The notes below the pieces were generated by a model. That model was not told the DNA's origin and did no database searches. It was given only the letters and a program-made list of their open reading frames with translations. Shown one piece after another: positions 54,784 through 64,000 of a stretch of DNA of 64,000 nt (position 1 is the stretch's first letter; each line of letters opens with the position of its first letter). This DNA is from Closterium sp. NIES-65 (lineage: Eukaryota; Streptophyta; Zygnematophyceae; Desmidiales; Closteriaceae): positions 864,501-928,500 of the forward strand of contig CANXME010002591.1 of NCBI GenBank assembly GCA_948144175.1, read 5' to 3'. The translations under genes and the position numbers were made by a program.

Positions 54784-57044
54784 TAAACAAATTCCGGGAA
54801 GAACTCCAGAGGAAGCAGACAATTAAAGAAGTGGTACCGGTGCCTACGGAGCTGGGGAAAAAAATAAGGAGTGTGGAAAAGAGTAGACCTTTTCACGGCG
54901 TCAACGTCCTCTCCCGGAACCAGCCCAAGACGACTCTCCACTCCCCAGGGAAGAAGTCTATGGAGCTGAAGCAGCTGAAGAGGCAGCTGGGAGTTCAAAA
55001 GAAGCTGCAGAAACTCCGAAAACCCCTCAAGGATGCATCCAGTGGATCGCAGGCGTCGACCGGATCCACCCCCTCAGGGTCAACTTGTACGGTTACTACC
55101 TCTACTCCTGGCATTGGAGAAGAGCCTTTCTCCACGCAGCCCAGGCCAGCCAGTTGTCCAGGAGAAAACAGTGGAACGACGGTGTGTACTGAATATTGGG
55201 ATGTACCCTATGATCCTATTAATGAGACTATTTTTGGGTACTCCGAGCAACGCTCACCACTCCTGCTCGAGGTGATCTGCAACGGACAGCGCCTCCAAGC
55301 ACTCGTGGACAGCGGGGCGTCGCACAACGTCTATGACAAAAAGGCAATCGATCGACTCAGAGGTGACATCAAGTCCTCAAGCTTCTCTGCAACGATGGTG
55401 GATGGCAGTAAGCTACCTATCTACGGGGAAACACGGTTGCTACTCCAGATTGGACCCCTTCGATGGAAGCCTGCTCTCCCCGTCACAAATATCAAAGGAC
55501 TCGACGTAATCTTCGGGAGAGACTTTCTTAAAAAGTTCAACCCCGAGATCAACCGGGCTAACCAGACGACCAACATCAACAACAACGGGAGGAAAATCAG
55601 CCTTCCCAAATGGGACGACACGGGAAATATTCCAGTTGAGACACTCGCACGCTTTGAAAAAGGCGTCAAACGGACCACGGCGGGATTCATGGCGATAGTC
55701 AACGAGGCAGACAACGGAGAGAAGCAGACCCAGGAACTTCCTCCAGCAATCAAGAAAATTCTTGAAGAGTTCCAGGACGTTCTCCCAGACGATTTACCTG
55801 ATCAACTACCACCATACCGGACACATCAACACGAGATCGTAGAAGAGCCGGGGTCCAAGCCAACATTTCGAGCACCATACCGGCTGAGCCCGACAGAGCT
55901 TGCCGATATGAAAAAACAAATAGAGTATCTCCTGGAGAAAGGGCTGATTCGACCTTCGACTTCGCCGTACGGAGCTCCAGTTCTCTTCACTCCGAAGCCA
56001 GACGGAAGTCTGCGAATGTGCATCGACTACCGAGCCTTGAACAAGCAGACTGTAAAAAATAAATACCCGATACCACGGATCGACGACTTACTCGATCAAC
56101 TTCGCGGTGCTACGATATTCTCCAAGCTCGACCTCAGATCGGGATACTGGCAAATTCGTATGGCGGACAACTCTATCCACAAAACCGCTTTTCGAACTCG
56201 GTACGGGTCGTACGAGTATCTCGTGATGCCATTCGGACTCACTAACGCACCAGCCACATTTCAGGCGGAAATGAACCACATCCTTCGCCCCCTTCTGGAC
56301 GAGTGCGTGGTGGTATATTTGGACGATATCTCTAAATGGGATGCACATCTGCCGGTTCTCGAGTTTGCGTATAACAACGCCACGCACGCCGCAACAGGGC
56401 AAACTCCTTTTTTCCTCTGTTACGGTCGCAACCCACTCACGCCTCAGAAACCAACAGTACCCGCCACGGTGCAACCCGCACATGACTTCATTTCCACTAT
56501 GCACCAATTGTGGGAGCGCACGCATAAACGTCTTCTGACTATCCAGCAGCAACAAAATAAGCTCGTTGATCGGAGTCGCAACGATCATTCCATCAAGATT
56601 GGCGATCAAGTGCTTCTGGATACACGCAATCTCGACATTAGCCATCTTCCGTCTAAGCTCCGACCTCGCTTCTGCGGACCTTTTCTCGTCGAGGCGCAGG
56701 TCACTCCAGTAACCTTCCGCTTGCGTTTACCAGCTACATGGAGAATTCACAATGCCTTTCATGTTCAACTTCTCAAGCCCTATCGGGACCCAAACACGGT
56801 CTTCAAAGGTCGCCAGCCGCCGCCGCCACTGCCAGTGATCGTTAATGGGGAACCCGAGTACGAAGTCGAAGCCGTTCTGGCGCACCGACGACGACGTAGC
56901 GGCACCTTGGAGCTCTTGATTCGTTGGAAAGGCTATGGTCTTTCCGAGCATACCTGGGTACCTGAAGACGACATGGATAACGCCCGCCGTCCTCTACAGG
57001 ACTACCTTGTCAAGCAGGGTGTTACTTCTACCACCCAGCTTTGA
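54784..57044 (+). pseudogene. gypsy-3 pol with fused RT and integrase remnants
   Basis: Protease [10 protein letters not shown] ([37 protein letters not shown]) and then, at about 56330, a jump straight to the integrase C-terminal region ([17 protein letters not shown]). The RT thumb, RNase H, the integrase zinc finger and its first two catalytic Asp are missing. After the join come the GPF module (RFCGPFLV) and a chromodomain ([19 protein letters not shown]). The frame stays open, 760 residues if the spurious start at 54762 in copia leader sequence is counted. An in-frame internal deletion; an assembly collapse is the alternative. Confidence 0.88.
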
Positions 57045-57054
57045 GGGGGGGAAG

Positions 57055-57457
57055 TGTGAGAGGACGTCCCCGTTATAATATTTTCTCACTATTATATTTT
57101 TCCGTTATCCTATTCTCCCTTTTCTCCTCTTTATTTTGGTCTTTATCTCATCTCAATCGGCCTACTATTCTATTCTCTAGAGCCTTCTATTTATTTCTCT
57201 TATTTCCTAATTTTCCCACCGACATACCTATTATACGGCACCGACAGCGCCGACAGTGGTGTATACGGTGTAATCTGGGCGTAATCCCAAGTGCCAATAG
57301 ACTTGCGTGCTTATGCGCACTTGTGATTGTAGTATCGGGAAGGGTGTGTTCCCGAAGGTTCGTTTTATCTCGTTTATCCTTGTACTTTCCGAGTATAAAT
57401 AGGCCTTGTATTCAGTTTTAGTGACAAGTTTTCGATTGAGAATTCGATCCTGTGACA
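57055..57457 (+). repeat. gypsy-3 3' LTR, 403 bp
   Basis: Differs from the 5' LTR at one base near the start (GTTCCC/GTCCCC) and three in the CTACTTTTCACATCG region. Confidence 0.93.
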
Positions 57458-57462
57458 TCTAT

Positions 57463-57597
57463 AGTGAGTACAGCCCTGTTAGGGTTTGCTATATGTACTC
57501 AACTGCCTGCTAGTGAGATCCCCCTTTTGCCTATTTTCTCTTGCCTAGCTAGCTAAACCCTAGCTATGGCTCTTGTATTCTAGCTATTGTTTTGACA
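57463..57597 (+). repeat. TRIM-1 3' LTR, remaining 135 bp
   Basis: Continues the LTR after the gypsy-3 target duplication; ends TTTTGACA followed by AATGT. Confidence 0.9.
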
Positions 57598-57602
57598 AAT
57601 GT

Positions 57603-57864
57603 GAGCGAAGGCATGAGCGAACATTTATACGCGAAACATGCAAACGGTAAAGCGGTGCGTGCGAGCTAGCTAGTGCTATGCTTGCGGCGAGGTTCGGGCT
57701 AATCCCGAAGCGTAGGCCGACAAGGCTGGGCCAGCACTGCGAGGTTTGGTGAAACAGTGCGCGCTAAGTTGGCGAAGCCCCGTTAGCAATAACAGGCAAA
57801 CAACGGCTGCTGCTGTACGCGATGTTGCAGGGCGCGCTAAGGAATGTCGAGAAAATTCCTTACA
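57603..57864 (-). repeat. gypsy-2 5' LTR, second segment
   Basis: GAGCGAAGGCATGAGCG to AATTCCTTACA, homologous to the inner and right parts of the gypsy-1 LTR. Together with 45483-45547 it gives 327 bp. Confidence 0.83.
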
Positions 57865-58133
57865 CCTAGTCATAAATAAGAGGCACTTCCGAAGGATGAG
57901 GTCCTGGGATTGAACCCACCCCCGTGCAGGTGTGTTCTGCCAGCCCCCCAGAAAGGGGACTCGCACGTGCTCATCTAGGAAATGGACATTCCTATTGATT
58001 ACGACCAATTTATAACTTTAACTTTAACCTTCTCGAGCTCGTCAACCTGCCCGCTAGCGACCCCCCGATCGCTTGCACGCATGCGCTGGCAAAATCGCGA
58101 GAGGCCCGCCAGCGCGTTCACGCACGCGCTTGC
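57865..58133. other. Spacer between the two element nests
   Basis: Contains a B-box-like GGGTTCAATCCC on the minus strand (about 57910-57921) but no tRNA fold I could complete. Nothing else recognised. Confidence 0.35.
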
Positions 58134-59115
58134 TGTGAAACTCACATGCTATATGTTGTGTAGGCTGTAGTGGAGTAGCCCATATGGGGTACAACCCAAT
58201 TAGGGTTAGTACTTGTACACATCCTGCTGCTAGTTCTTTCATTCCTCTTGACATGGTTTCAGAGCAGTAGGTCTGTAGGACCGTTTTTTTTCCGGGCCCA
58301 CCATTACCTAGTGATCGACTGCAGTTACCGCGTTACCCCACGCCATGCCCTGCGCTGCACTGTTAGCGCGCGCCCTGCCCTGCCCTGCCTTGTGTCACAC
58401 TGCCCGTGTACGCCCTGCCCTGCGTCGCGCTGCCCCGCGCATGCCCTGCCCTGCCCCGCGTCGCGCTGCCTTGCGCACGCCCTGACCTGCCCCGCGCACG
58501 CCCTGACCTGCCCCGCGTCGCGCTGCCTCGCGCACGCCCTGCCCTGCCCAGCGTCGCGTTGCCTCTCGCACGCCCTGCCCTGCCCCACGCCCTGCTACCC
58601 TGCGCGTCATGCCCTGCTGCAGTCTGCGTGTCGCGCTCTGCTGCCCCGCGCGCCGCGCTCTACTGCAATCCGCGCGTAGCGCCCTGCTGCCCTGCGCGTC
58701 GCGCCCTGCTGCAGCCCACGTGGCGTACTCTGCTGCCCCGCGCGTCGCGCTCTGCTGCAGCCCGCGCGTCGTGCCCTGCTGCCCCGCGTGTCGCACCCCA
58801 CTGCAGCCCGCGCGTCACGCCCTGCTGCCCCGCGCGTCGCGCCCTAGTGCAGCCCGCACGTCGCGCCCTGCTGCAGCCTGCGCGTCGCGCCCTGCTGCCC
58901 CTCGCGTCACGCACTGTTGCAGCCCGTGCGCCAGCGCCCTGCCCTGTGCTAGTGCCCTGCCCTGCGCTAGCGCCCTGCCCTACGCCAGCGCCCTGCCCTG
59001 CGCCAGCGCCCTGCCCTGCGCTAGCGCCCTGCCCTGCGCCAGCGCCCTGCCCTGCGCCAGCGCCCTGCCTTGCCCACGCCCTGCCCTGCGCCAGCGCCCT
59101 GCCCTACGCCAGCAC
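58134..59115 (+). mobile_element. copia-5: 5' LTR and leader only
   Basis: LTR about 58134-58253 (ends CTCTTGACA; shared core TGTGTAGGCTGTAGTGGAGTA), then primer site TGGTTTCAGAGCAG and a leader of CGCCCTGCCCTGCG/CTGCTGC repeats to about 59110. It is cut by the hAT end at 59116; the rest, if present, lies beyond the window. The left edge is uncertain by several bases. Confidence 0.7.
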
Positions 59116-59453
59116 CAGGGCTAACTTTAGTCTAGGGACCCGTCTGGCGTTAGACCGGGTCTTGGTTGCTTGTCTGATTGTCAGACGAAAGCTGTAATGT
59201 TGACTGGGCTTTCAGACAAATTTTAAGTAGTTGTCTAGGCGTTCAGACAAAAATGTTCAAGTAGACTTATTACATATAACCAGTACAGCTATTCATTTTG
59301 ATGTAAGATCCTATTCTAAGAGTCACCACTAGCATTACTGCTGTCGCTGTCATCATCACTACCGCTGCCACTCTTAGACTCAGAGGTTTCATCTAATGTA
59401 GCTGTGGCTTTGCCCTTCCTCCAGGTAGGGAGTTCCCATGCTGCTTCTTCTGC

Positions 59454-59456
<3 letters not shown>

Positions 59457-59534
<78 letters not shown>
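59457..59534. repeat. (CT)39 microsatellite inside hAT exon
   Basis: Uninterrupted CT dinucleotides, 78 bp, read as Arg-Glu repeats on the minus strand. Confidence 0.95.
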
Positions 59535-59537
<3 letters not shown>

Positions 59538-60226
59538 TGTGGCAGCCACTTCCGCCTCTTTTTGTGTGCGAGTTGCCTCTTCCGCTGCTGCTAATGCAAA
59601 CGCATGTCTCTTCTGGTGATGGGACCGCTGTCTCTTCACCGGGCGTGATGCTTGAGCCATGACCACCTCACGAGCCGGCCGCCTCTTCTTGCTGGCATGC
59701 CACCTTTCCACCAGCTCTTCTGTGTTCAACTCGTAATCCAGAAGAGAGACAGTCATCAGGTCCTCGAGTGTCATGTCGCACAATCTGCCACGCACCCAGC
59801 TTTTAATAATGTTCTGACGGTTGAAACCGCGCTCACACTCAACAGTGCTGAGTGGGAGCACAGCAACAGCTATCCACAGGCGACCGAGGTTCTGAAAGGC
59901 CGACTCCCAATCCGGCGTTGAGAGCATCTGCAAGAGGCTGTCGTGGAAGGAGAGGTCTTCGTGGTGAGTGGAGAGGATTGTGGTGAAGCTGGTGAGCTCC
60001 TTGACAGCTTTGCCCCAATCGACACCTGATAGAGAGGGGAGGGAGGAGGGAACATACGGTAGCATATTATAAAGATGGATTATATACAACTGACACCACA
60101 TAAAAAACCATCGAGTACATGGATCATATGCATTTTACAAAATATAGCGCTTACCAGGAAGGGTGTCTGCATGTTGCGGTTTCTTCTTGAACATGTTGCG
60201 CAGAGACTCGAGCCACACGGGAAATC

Positions 60227-60402
60227 TGTCAGAATGTTATTATCTAGCATGTAGTGGGGTGCTCTATAGCGGGTACAACCCAGTTAGGGTTTGCTATATG
60301 TATCCCAACTACTGCTAGTGAAACCCCTCCTTTGTTCATTTCTCTCTTGCCTAGCTAGCTAAACCCTAGCTATGGCTCCTCACTGTGCTTACTATTGTGA
60401 CA
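60227..60402 (+). repeat. TRIM-2 5' LTR, 176 bp
   Basis: TGTCAGAATG...TTGTGACA. Confidence 0.9.
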
Positions 60403-60865
60403 TGGTTTCAGAGCATTTACGCTCCTGGCCTGTGGGCCCACCACCTAACTGCTTCCGCTGCTACTCAGTCTGTTGCACCCCCCGTGGCGTGCGGCGCCTT
60501 CTTCCTGCCGGCGACTTTTTTTTTAGGGTTCTCTGCCCGCCGTGCGCCCCGAGGCGCGCGGCGGTTTACTACCGTGGGGGACTCGCGCGCAGCCCCCCGC
60601 CCTTCCCGTCGCGTCGCCCTGCAGGCCGTGCACGGGCCTGCAGGCCGCGCGCGGCCCGTCTGCCCGTCGCGCGGCCTTGGGGACCCGTGCGCGGCCCCCG
60701 CTCTGCTCGTCGCGGCGCCCTAGGGAGCACGCGCGGCCCCCGCCCTTCTTCTCGCGGCGCCCTGGGGAGCCGCGCGCGCCCCCTGCCCGTCCGCCAGGAG
60801 CCGCGCGCGCCCCTTTGCCCATTCGTTTTGGCGCCCTGAGGAGAGACGCGCGGCCTTCCTGTACC

Positions 60866-60867
<2 letters not shown>

Positions 60868-60908
<41 letters not shown>
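60868..60908. repeat. Poly-C run of 41 bases
   Basis: Uninterrupted C homopolymer in TRIM-2. Its length is prone to sequencing error. Confidence 0.8.
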
Positions 60909-60909
<1 letters not shown>

Positions 60910-61519
60910 TGCTGCCCATTCCTCCCGTGCTGCCGTGCGTTCCGCGGTGGTGGGGGGTGTGGGGTGGCGAGCATGGGGGTGTGCGTTGTGGGTACTCCCC
61001 TTCCCTCTCCCCACCTCCTTGTTTGTCTCCCACTGCTGCAGCTGCTGCTAAGGGGGGTGGAGGTGTGGGAGCCGAGGGGAATGGCGCTAGGGGGGTGACG
61101 TGGGAGTGGAGTTAGGGGTTCAGCAGGGGGTGTGTGTCAAGGGTGTGGGTCATTTGGAGGAGGTTGTGTGGAGGTAGCTGTCGTGTCGCCTGCAGTGCCT
61201 GTAGTCTGTCGCCCTTGCTTCGGTAGCCAGTGAGCCTGTTGCACCAGACGCCAGTGGGTCCGTTGCTCCTGCCGCTCGTCTTAGCCGCGGAGCCAGTCAC
61301 TCCAGTAGTCCATCGCCCTTGCTTCGGTAGCCACTGAGTCAGCCGCTCCTGTGCCCGTGCCTCTGCAGCTTCAGACGTTGCCTCCCATCTTCTCTCCTTC
61401 CACAGTTCCTCCTCCTCCTCACTTGCCCGCGGTGATTACCTCTAGCTTTGCTTATTATTGTGAACTCCTGCTATGCCTGCTCATTGTGCTGATTACACCC
61501 CACTTTGGCTATGGGGGTG

Positions 61520-61695
61520 TGTCAGAATGTTATTATCTAGCCTGTAGTGGGGTGCTCTATAGCGGGTACAACCCAGTTAGGGTTTGCTATATGTATCCCA
61601 ACTGCTGCTAGTGAAACCCCTCCTTTGTTCATTTCTCTCTTGCCTAGCTAGCTAAACCTTAGCTATGGCTCCTCACTGTGCTTACTATTGTGACA
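61520..61695 (+). repeat. TRIM-2 3' LTR, 176 bp
   Basis: Follows ATGGGGGTG and differs from the 5' copy at three positions. Confidence 0.9.
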
Positions 61696-62312
61696 AAATT
61701 TGCGCGCTCTCTTAGAGCGCAAGCGAGGGTGCCGTCCCTGCCGAAAGAGACGGCTCCTGTCCAACGACTTCAGGCTCTTCATGCGGTCGTCGATGAAAAA
61801 CACCGTCCTCGCAGCGAACGCCGATGCTGCCTCAACGCTCGACGCCAAGTCCCATCCAAATTTCTCCTTCGCGATGTAGTCCTCGTGCAGCACGTAGGTG
61901 TGAATCACGGGTGTTCCCGCGCTGTCGATGCTTTTTACCTTCACCTCGCGATGCTCAGGGCTCCCGTGGTTTTTCAGGAAAGTCGCGAGACGACCACTGT
62001 TGTCGCCGAAGGTGGAGACATACTCCACGTAGCGACAGGTCAGGGTCAGTGTGGTGTGCTGCACCATCGGCAGAACCTGCGTCACATCGAACTGCATATA
62101 TAAAACTGAAGTAGAATTAGTCCAGGGACGGAAAACCAGGCGGAGACTATATATCACGCCCTTACCTGCCATCGCTGAAACTTGAGATTGAGGCTGTTCA
62201 ACTCCTGAAGCACATCAACCAGGAAGAAGAGGAAAAACTGAAACTTCAGACTAGTTACAAGGGTGTATGAAGCCTTGTCGTACTCATACAGCAGGACGAC
62301 TGCAGCAAGCAG

Positions 62313-62438
62313 TGTCAGATTTATATGACATAGCTGTTGTAGGCTATAGTGGGGTAGCACATATGGGGTACGACTTTCTAGGGTTTGTACTTGTACCCAA
62401 CTTTCCCTTAGTCAATTCATTCTCGTTCATTTTCTCAT
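62313..62438 (+). repeat. copia-4 5' LTR, 126 bp
   Basis: TGTCAGATTTATATGACATA to TTTTCTCA, with the shared GGCTATAGTGGGGTAG core. Confidence 0.85.
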
Positions 62439-62539
62439 GGTATCGAGCAGGTTCCCCTGTGGGAACTGTTCCTAGGGCCCACCACCTTTTTTCCTGCCCG
62501 GAGCGCGCTCTACTCTGCCCGAGTCGCGCTCCCCTCTTT

Positions 62540-63250
62540 CGACCCTGTCGCGCCGCCTTAGCGGCCCCGTCGCGTCGCGCTTGCGTCCCCGTCGCGTCGC
62601 CCTCGCGGCCCCGTCACGTCGCGCCGCCCTAGCGGCCGCGTCGCGCCGCCCTCGCGGCCCCGATCCGCCGCCCTCGCGGCTCCGTCGCGTCGCGCCGCCC
62701 TCACGGCGCGTTCGCGCCGCCCTCGCGGCCCTTTCGTGCCGCCCTCACGGCCTCTTCAAGCCGCCCTCGCGACCCCCCCTCCTAGCCGCCCTAGCGGCCC
62801 CGTCGCCTACCCCTGCGGCCCCGGCGCCGCCCTTCCCGGCCCCGGCACCGCCCTTCCCGGCCCCGGCGCCGCCTGTGCTGGTCCCGTCGCCTACCCTGCG
62901 GCCCCGGCGCTACCCTTCCCGGCCCCGGCGCCGCCTCTACCGGCCCCGCCGCCGTCCCCACACGGCCCCGCCGTCACCACCGAGCCGCCGGCGCCGCCGA
63001 GCTACTGCCGAGCCGCCCGAGCCACCCGAGCCGCCCGAGCCGCCGCGCCACCTGAGCCGCCCGAGCCGCCGGGTCGCCGAGCTGCCGAGCCGCCGTACCG
63101 CCGAGCCGCCCGAGCCGCCAGAGCCGCCGAGTCGCCGAGCCGCATTTGCTGCCGAGCCGCCGTACCGCCGAGTCGCCCGAGCCGCCAGAGCCGCCGAGTC
63201 GCCGAGCTGCATTTCCTGCCGGGCCGCCGAGCCGCCCGAGCCGCCCTGTC
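62540..63250 (+). repeat. copia-4 leader repeats
   Basis: CGCCGCCCTCGCGGCCCCGTCG-type units, then CCCCGGCGCCGCCCTTCC, then CCGAGCCGCCCGAGCCGCC units nearest gag. Long low-complexity frames here are not genes. Confidence 0.75.
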
Positions 63251-63320
63251 CGGTAAGAGCAGCGCCTCTATCACTGCACTGCCCTTACCCTACTGTTCGC
63301 GCTGCTAGTCTACTGTGGTC

Positions 63321-64000
63321 ATGGCTACCCCTACTGTCCTCGCTTTTGACGCTGAGGGTCGGGCCATTGACTTTGACGTCTGGGTAGATGACCTGCAGCT
63401 TTTCCTACAGTGCGATAGGACAGACGGTCTCTCCCTCTTTGACCTCACTTCTGGTGCCTCTCATGCCCCTGCTGCTGATGATGACGCCACTGTTCGCTCA
63501 CAGTGGGCGACACGCGATGCTGCTGCCCGTCTTGCTGTGCGTCGCCACTTACCGACCACTGAGCGTGCACACTTTAGCCAGTACAAGAGTGCTCAGACCT
63601 TGTACGACGCTGTAGTTGCACGCTACTTTTCCCCTGCCACTGCTGCACTGAGCCGCCTCATGCTACCGTACCTCTTCCCTGACCTTGCTGCCTTTCCCAT
63701 AGTCGCTGACCTCATTACGCACCTCCGCACTAGTGACACTCGCTACCACGTTGCGCTTCCTGCTCTGTTCTGCGCCAAGAACACCCCCCCCATGTACATC
63801 ACCCTCTACTACATAGTCACCCGGCTCCCTGACTCTCTCCGCATAGTCAGGGACCACTTCCTCTCAGTTTGCCCCACCACTCTCACCGTTGACCTCCTCG
63901 AGAAGGCCCTCCTAGCGGCAAAGAAGAGCATAGTCGCTGTAGGAGCCTCTCTTGGTGACCCTCGCACCCCCGTCTTTGAGGGGTGTTCACCCTCCCCCCT
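63321..64000 (+). CDS. copia-4 gag, partial
   Basis: Open from MATPTVLAFD to the window end, 226 codons. Clearly homologous to copia-1 and copia-3 gag (FDVWVDDLQLFLQC, HLPTTERAHFSQYK, LPYLFPDL, FEGCSPSP). No stop or frameshift seen in this part, so it may be the best-preserved coding copy. Confidence 0.9.
   Translation, partial: MATPTVLAFDAEGRAIDFDVWVDDLQLFLQCDRTDGLSLFDLTSGASHAPAADDDATVRSQWATRDAAARLAVRRHLPTTERAHFSQYKSAQTLYDAVVARYFSPATAALSRLMLPYLFPDLAAFPIVADLITHLRTSDTRYHVALPALFCAKNTPPMYITLYYIVTRLPDSLRIVRDHFLSVCPTTLTVDLLEKALLAAKKSIVAVGASLGDPRTPVFEGCSPSP

Larger units (their letters stand above)
46858..57457 (+). mobile_element. gypsy-3: chromovirus inside the TRIM-1 LTR
   Basis: 403-bp LTRs TGTGAGAGG...CCTGTGACA, target duplication TCTAT (46853-46857 and 57458-57462). 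Four LTR mismatches seen. Primer site CTTGGTAATCAGAGCC at 47261; purine tract GAGGGGGGGAAG before the 3' LTR. Interior: gag, the nested copia-3, then pol with a large internal deletion. A different lineage from gypsy-1 and gypsy-2. Confidence 0.93.
45548..57597 (+). mobile_element. TRIM-1: non-autonomous copia-type LTR element, itself interrupted
   Basis: 179-bp LTRs, target duplication AATGT (45543-45547 and 57598-57602). Without the gypsy-3 insert it is about 1.45 kb. The interior has no credible ORF: primer site TGCTATCAGAGCGG, GC-rich CGTCGCCCGTCGTGGCGCCCC repeats (about 45850-46270), then a unique tail ending ATGGGGGTG. The first LTR base pair reads TA rather than TG. About 12 mismatches between LTRs make it old. 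Confidence 0.87.
34889..57864 (-). mobile_element. gypsy-2: decayed chromovirus hosting four other elements
   Basis: Outermost layer of a nest. Outer ends are TGTTACGAG at 34889 and CCTTACA at 57864; flanks CCTAT (34884-34888) and CCTAG (57865-57869) agree at 4 of 5 bases as a decayed target duplication. Remaining parts: an LTR scrap 34889-34935, RT 35175-36118, protease and gag 43396-45364, and the 5' LTR 45483-45547 plus 57603-57864. RNase H, integrase and chromodomain are gone. Stops, a frameshift and a lost protease Asp mark it as the oldest element here. Confidence 0.8.
60227..61695 (+). mobile_element. TRIM-2: non-autonomous copia-type LTR element
   Basis: 1469 bp, 176-bp LTRs with three mismatches. 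Flanks AAATC (60222-60226) and AAATT (61696-61700) agree at 4 of 5. Primer site TGGTTTCAGAGC, then the ACGCTCCTGGCCTGTGGGCC found also in TRIM-1. The interior is GC-rich without a credible ORF and has a 41-base C run; the tail ends GGCTATGGGGGTG. Same family as TRIM-1. Confidence 0.88.
59116..62312 (-). mobile_element. hAT transposon, left end and C-terminal gene part
   Basis: The left end is inferred at CAGGGCTAACTTTAG (59116), where copia leader repeats stop. hAT ends commonly start CAGGG. Subterminal TTCAGACAAA/GTCTGA repeats (about 59140-59255) resemble transposase-binding arrays. It carries the transposase gene on the minus strand and is interrupted by TRIM-2 and, at 62313, by copia-4. 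The right end is outside the window. Confidence 0.65.
59316..62312 (-). pseudogene. hAT transposase gene, three partial exons, split by TRIM-2
   Basis: Exons on the minus strand: 62312-62166 (start cut by copia-4), 62091-61696 joined to 60226-60155 across TRIM-2, and 60025-59316. Introns 62165-62092 and 60154-60026 have GT-AG borders and matching phases. The first exon has DVLQELNSLNLKFQ, typical of DUF4371-type hAT proteins. The last carries the dimerisation region (LPLSTVECERGFNRQNIIKS), an Arg-Glu repeat coded by the CT microsatellite, and an acidic Ser/Asp tail. Ignoring TRIM-2 and one target copy, the frame reads RKF/PVWLES without a break. Confidence 0.75.
62313..64000 (+). mobile_element. 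copia-4, 5' part, continuing past the window
   Basis: 126-bp 5' LTR (62313-62438), primer site TGGTATCGAGCAGG, GC-rich leader to about 63250, then gag. Inserted in the first visible hAT exon. Its LTR is close to that of copia-3. The 3' end and target duplication are outside. Confidence 0.88.

Noticed and set aside
58406-59197. 263-residue Ala/Pro/Cys ORF
   Set aside because: Product of CGCCCTGCC-type repeats in the copia-5 leader.
60026-60101. Met start of the 261-residue hAT ORF at 60101
   Set aside because: It lies in an intron; the splice acceptor at 60026-60028 and phase continuity with the upstream exon are better supported.

Overview
The window looks like a transposon-dense intergenic tract of a plant-lineage (green alga or streptophyte alga) nuclear genome. 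Evidence: Ty3/gypsy chromoviruses, Ty1/copia elements with primer sites resembling the plant initiator-Met tRNA site, a Helentron with OTU and endonuclease domains, an hAT transposon, GT-AG introns, a fasciclin-like (FAS1) gene with a possible GPI tail, and nonsense mutations at CHG sites. A Closterium-like alga is my best guess, at low confidence. Only one clear host gene is present.

Layout. 1-818: 5' end of a copia element on the minus strand. 1188-6735: complete gypsy element (344-bp LTRs, TSD CCATA). 7058-7487: array of eight TGACGTCA palindromes. 8089-8311: 39-bp minisatellite. 9506-9853: 348-bp TRIM with identical 139-bp LTRs and a tRNA-like sequence. 10113-23094: Helentron replicase-helicase-endonuclease ORF, split at 13956-20281 by a copia element with apparently identical 137-bp LTRs, TSD GAAAT and a clean deletion of its integrase. 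23403-25465: spliced OB-fold/RPA-like gene just downstream. 27184-28301: four-exon FAS1 gene. 30006-34315: purine/pyrimidine-asymmetric satellites whose strand sense switches abruptly.

34889-57864 is a nested stack. A decayed gypsy element (gypsy-2) holds copia-2 (36119-43390, TSD CCCGG) in its body and a non-autonomous LTR element (TRIM-1, 45548-57597, TSD AATGT) in its LTR. That element holds gypsy-3 (46858-57457, TSD TCTAT), which holds copia-3 (48174-about 54783). LTR divergence read by eye falls with depth, as expected. 58134-64000 is a second stack: a copia 5' end interrupted by an hAT transposon, itself interrupted by a second non-autonomous LTR element (TRIM-2) and by copia-4, which runs off the window.

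The copia elements and the two 1.3-1.5 kb non-autonomous elements share an LTR core, primer-site type and polypurine tract (ending ATGGGGGTG), so the autonomous elements probably mobilise the others. Most coding copies are broken by single nonsense codons rather than frameshifts. The Helentron and hAT frames read through when the insert and one target duplication are ignored, so those insertions are recent.
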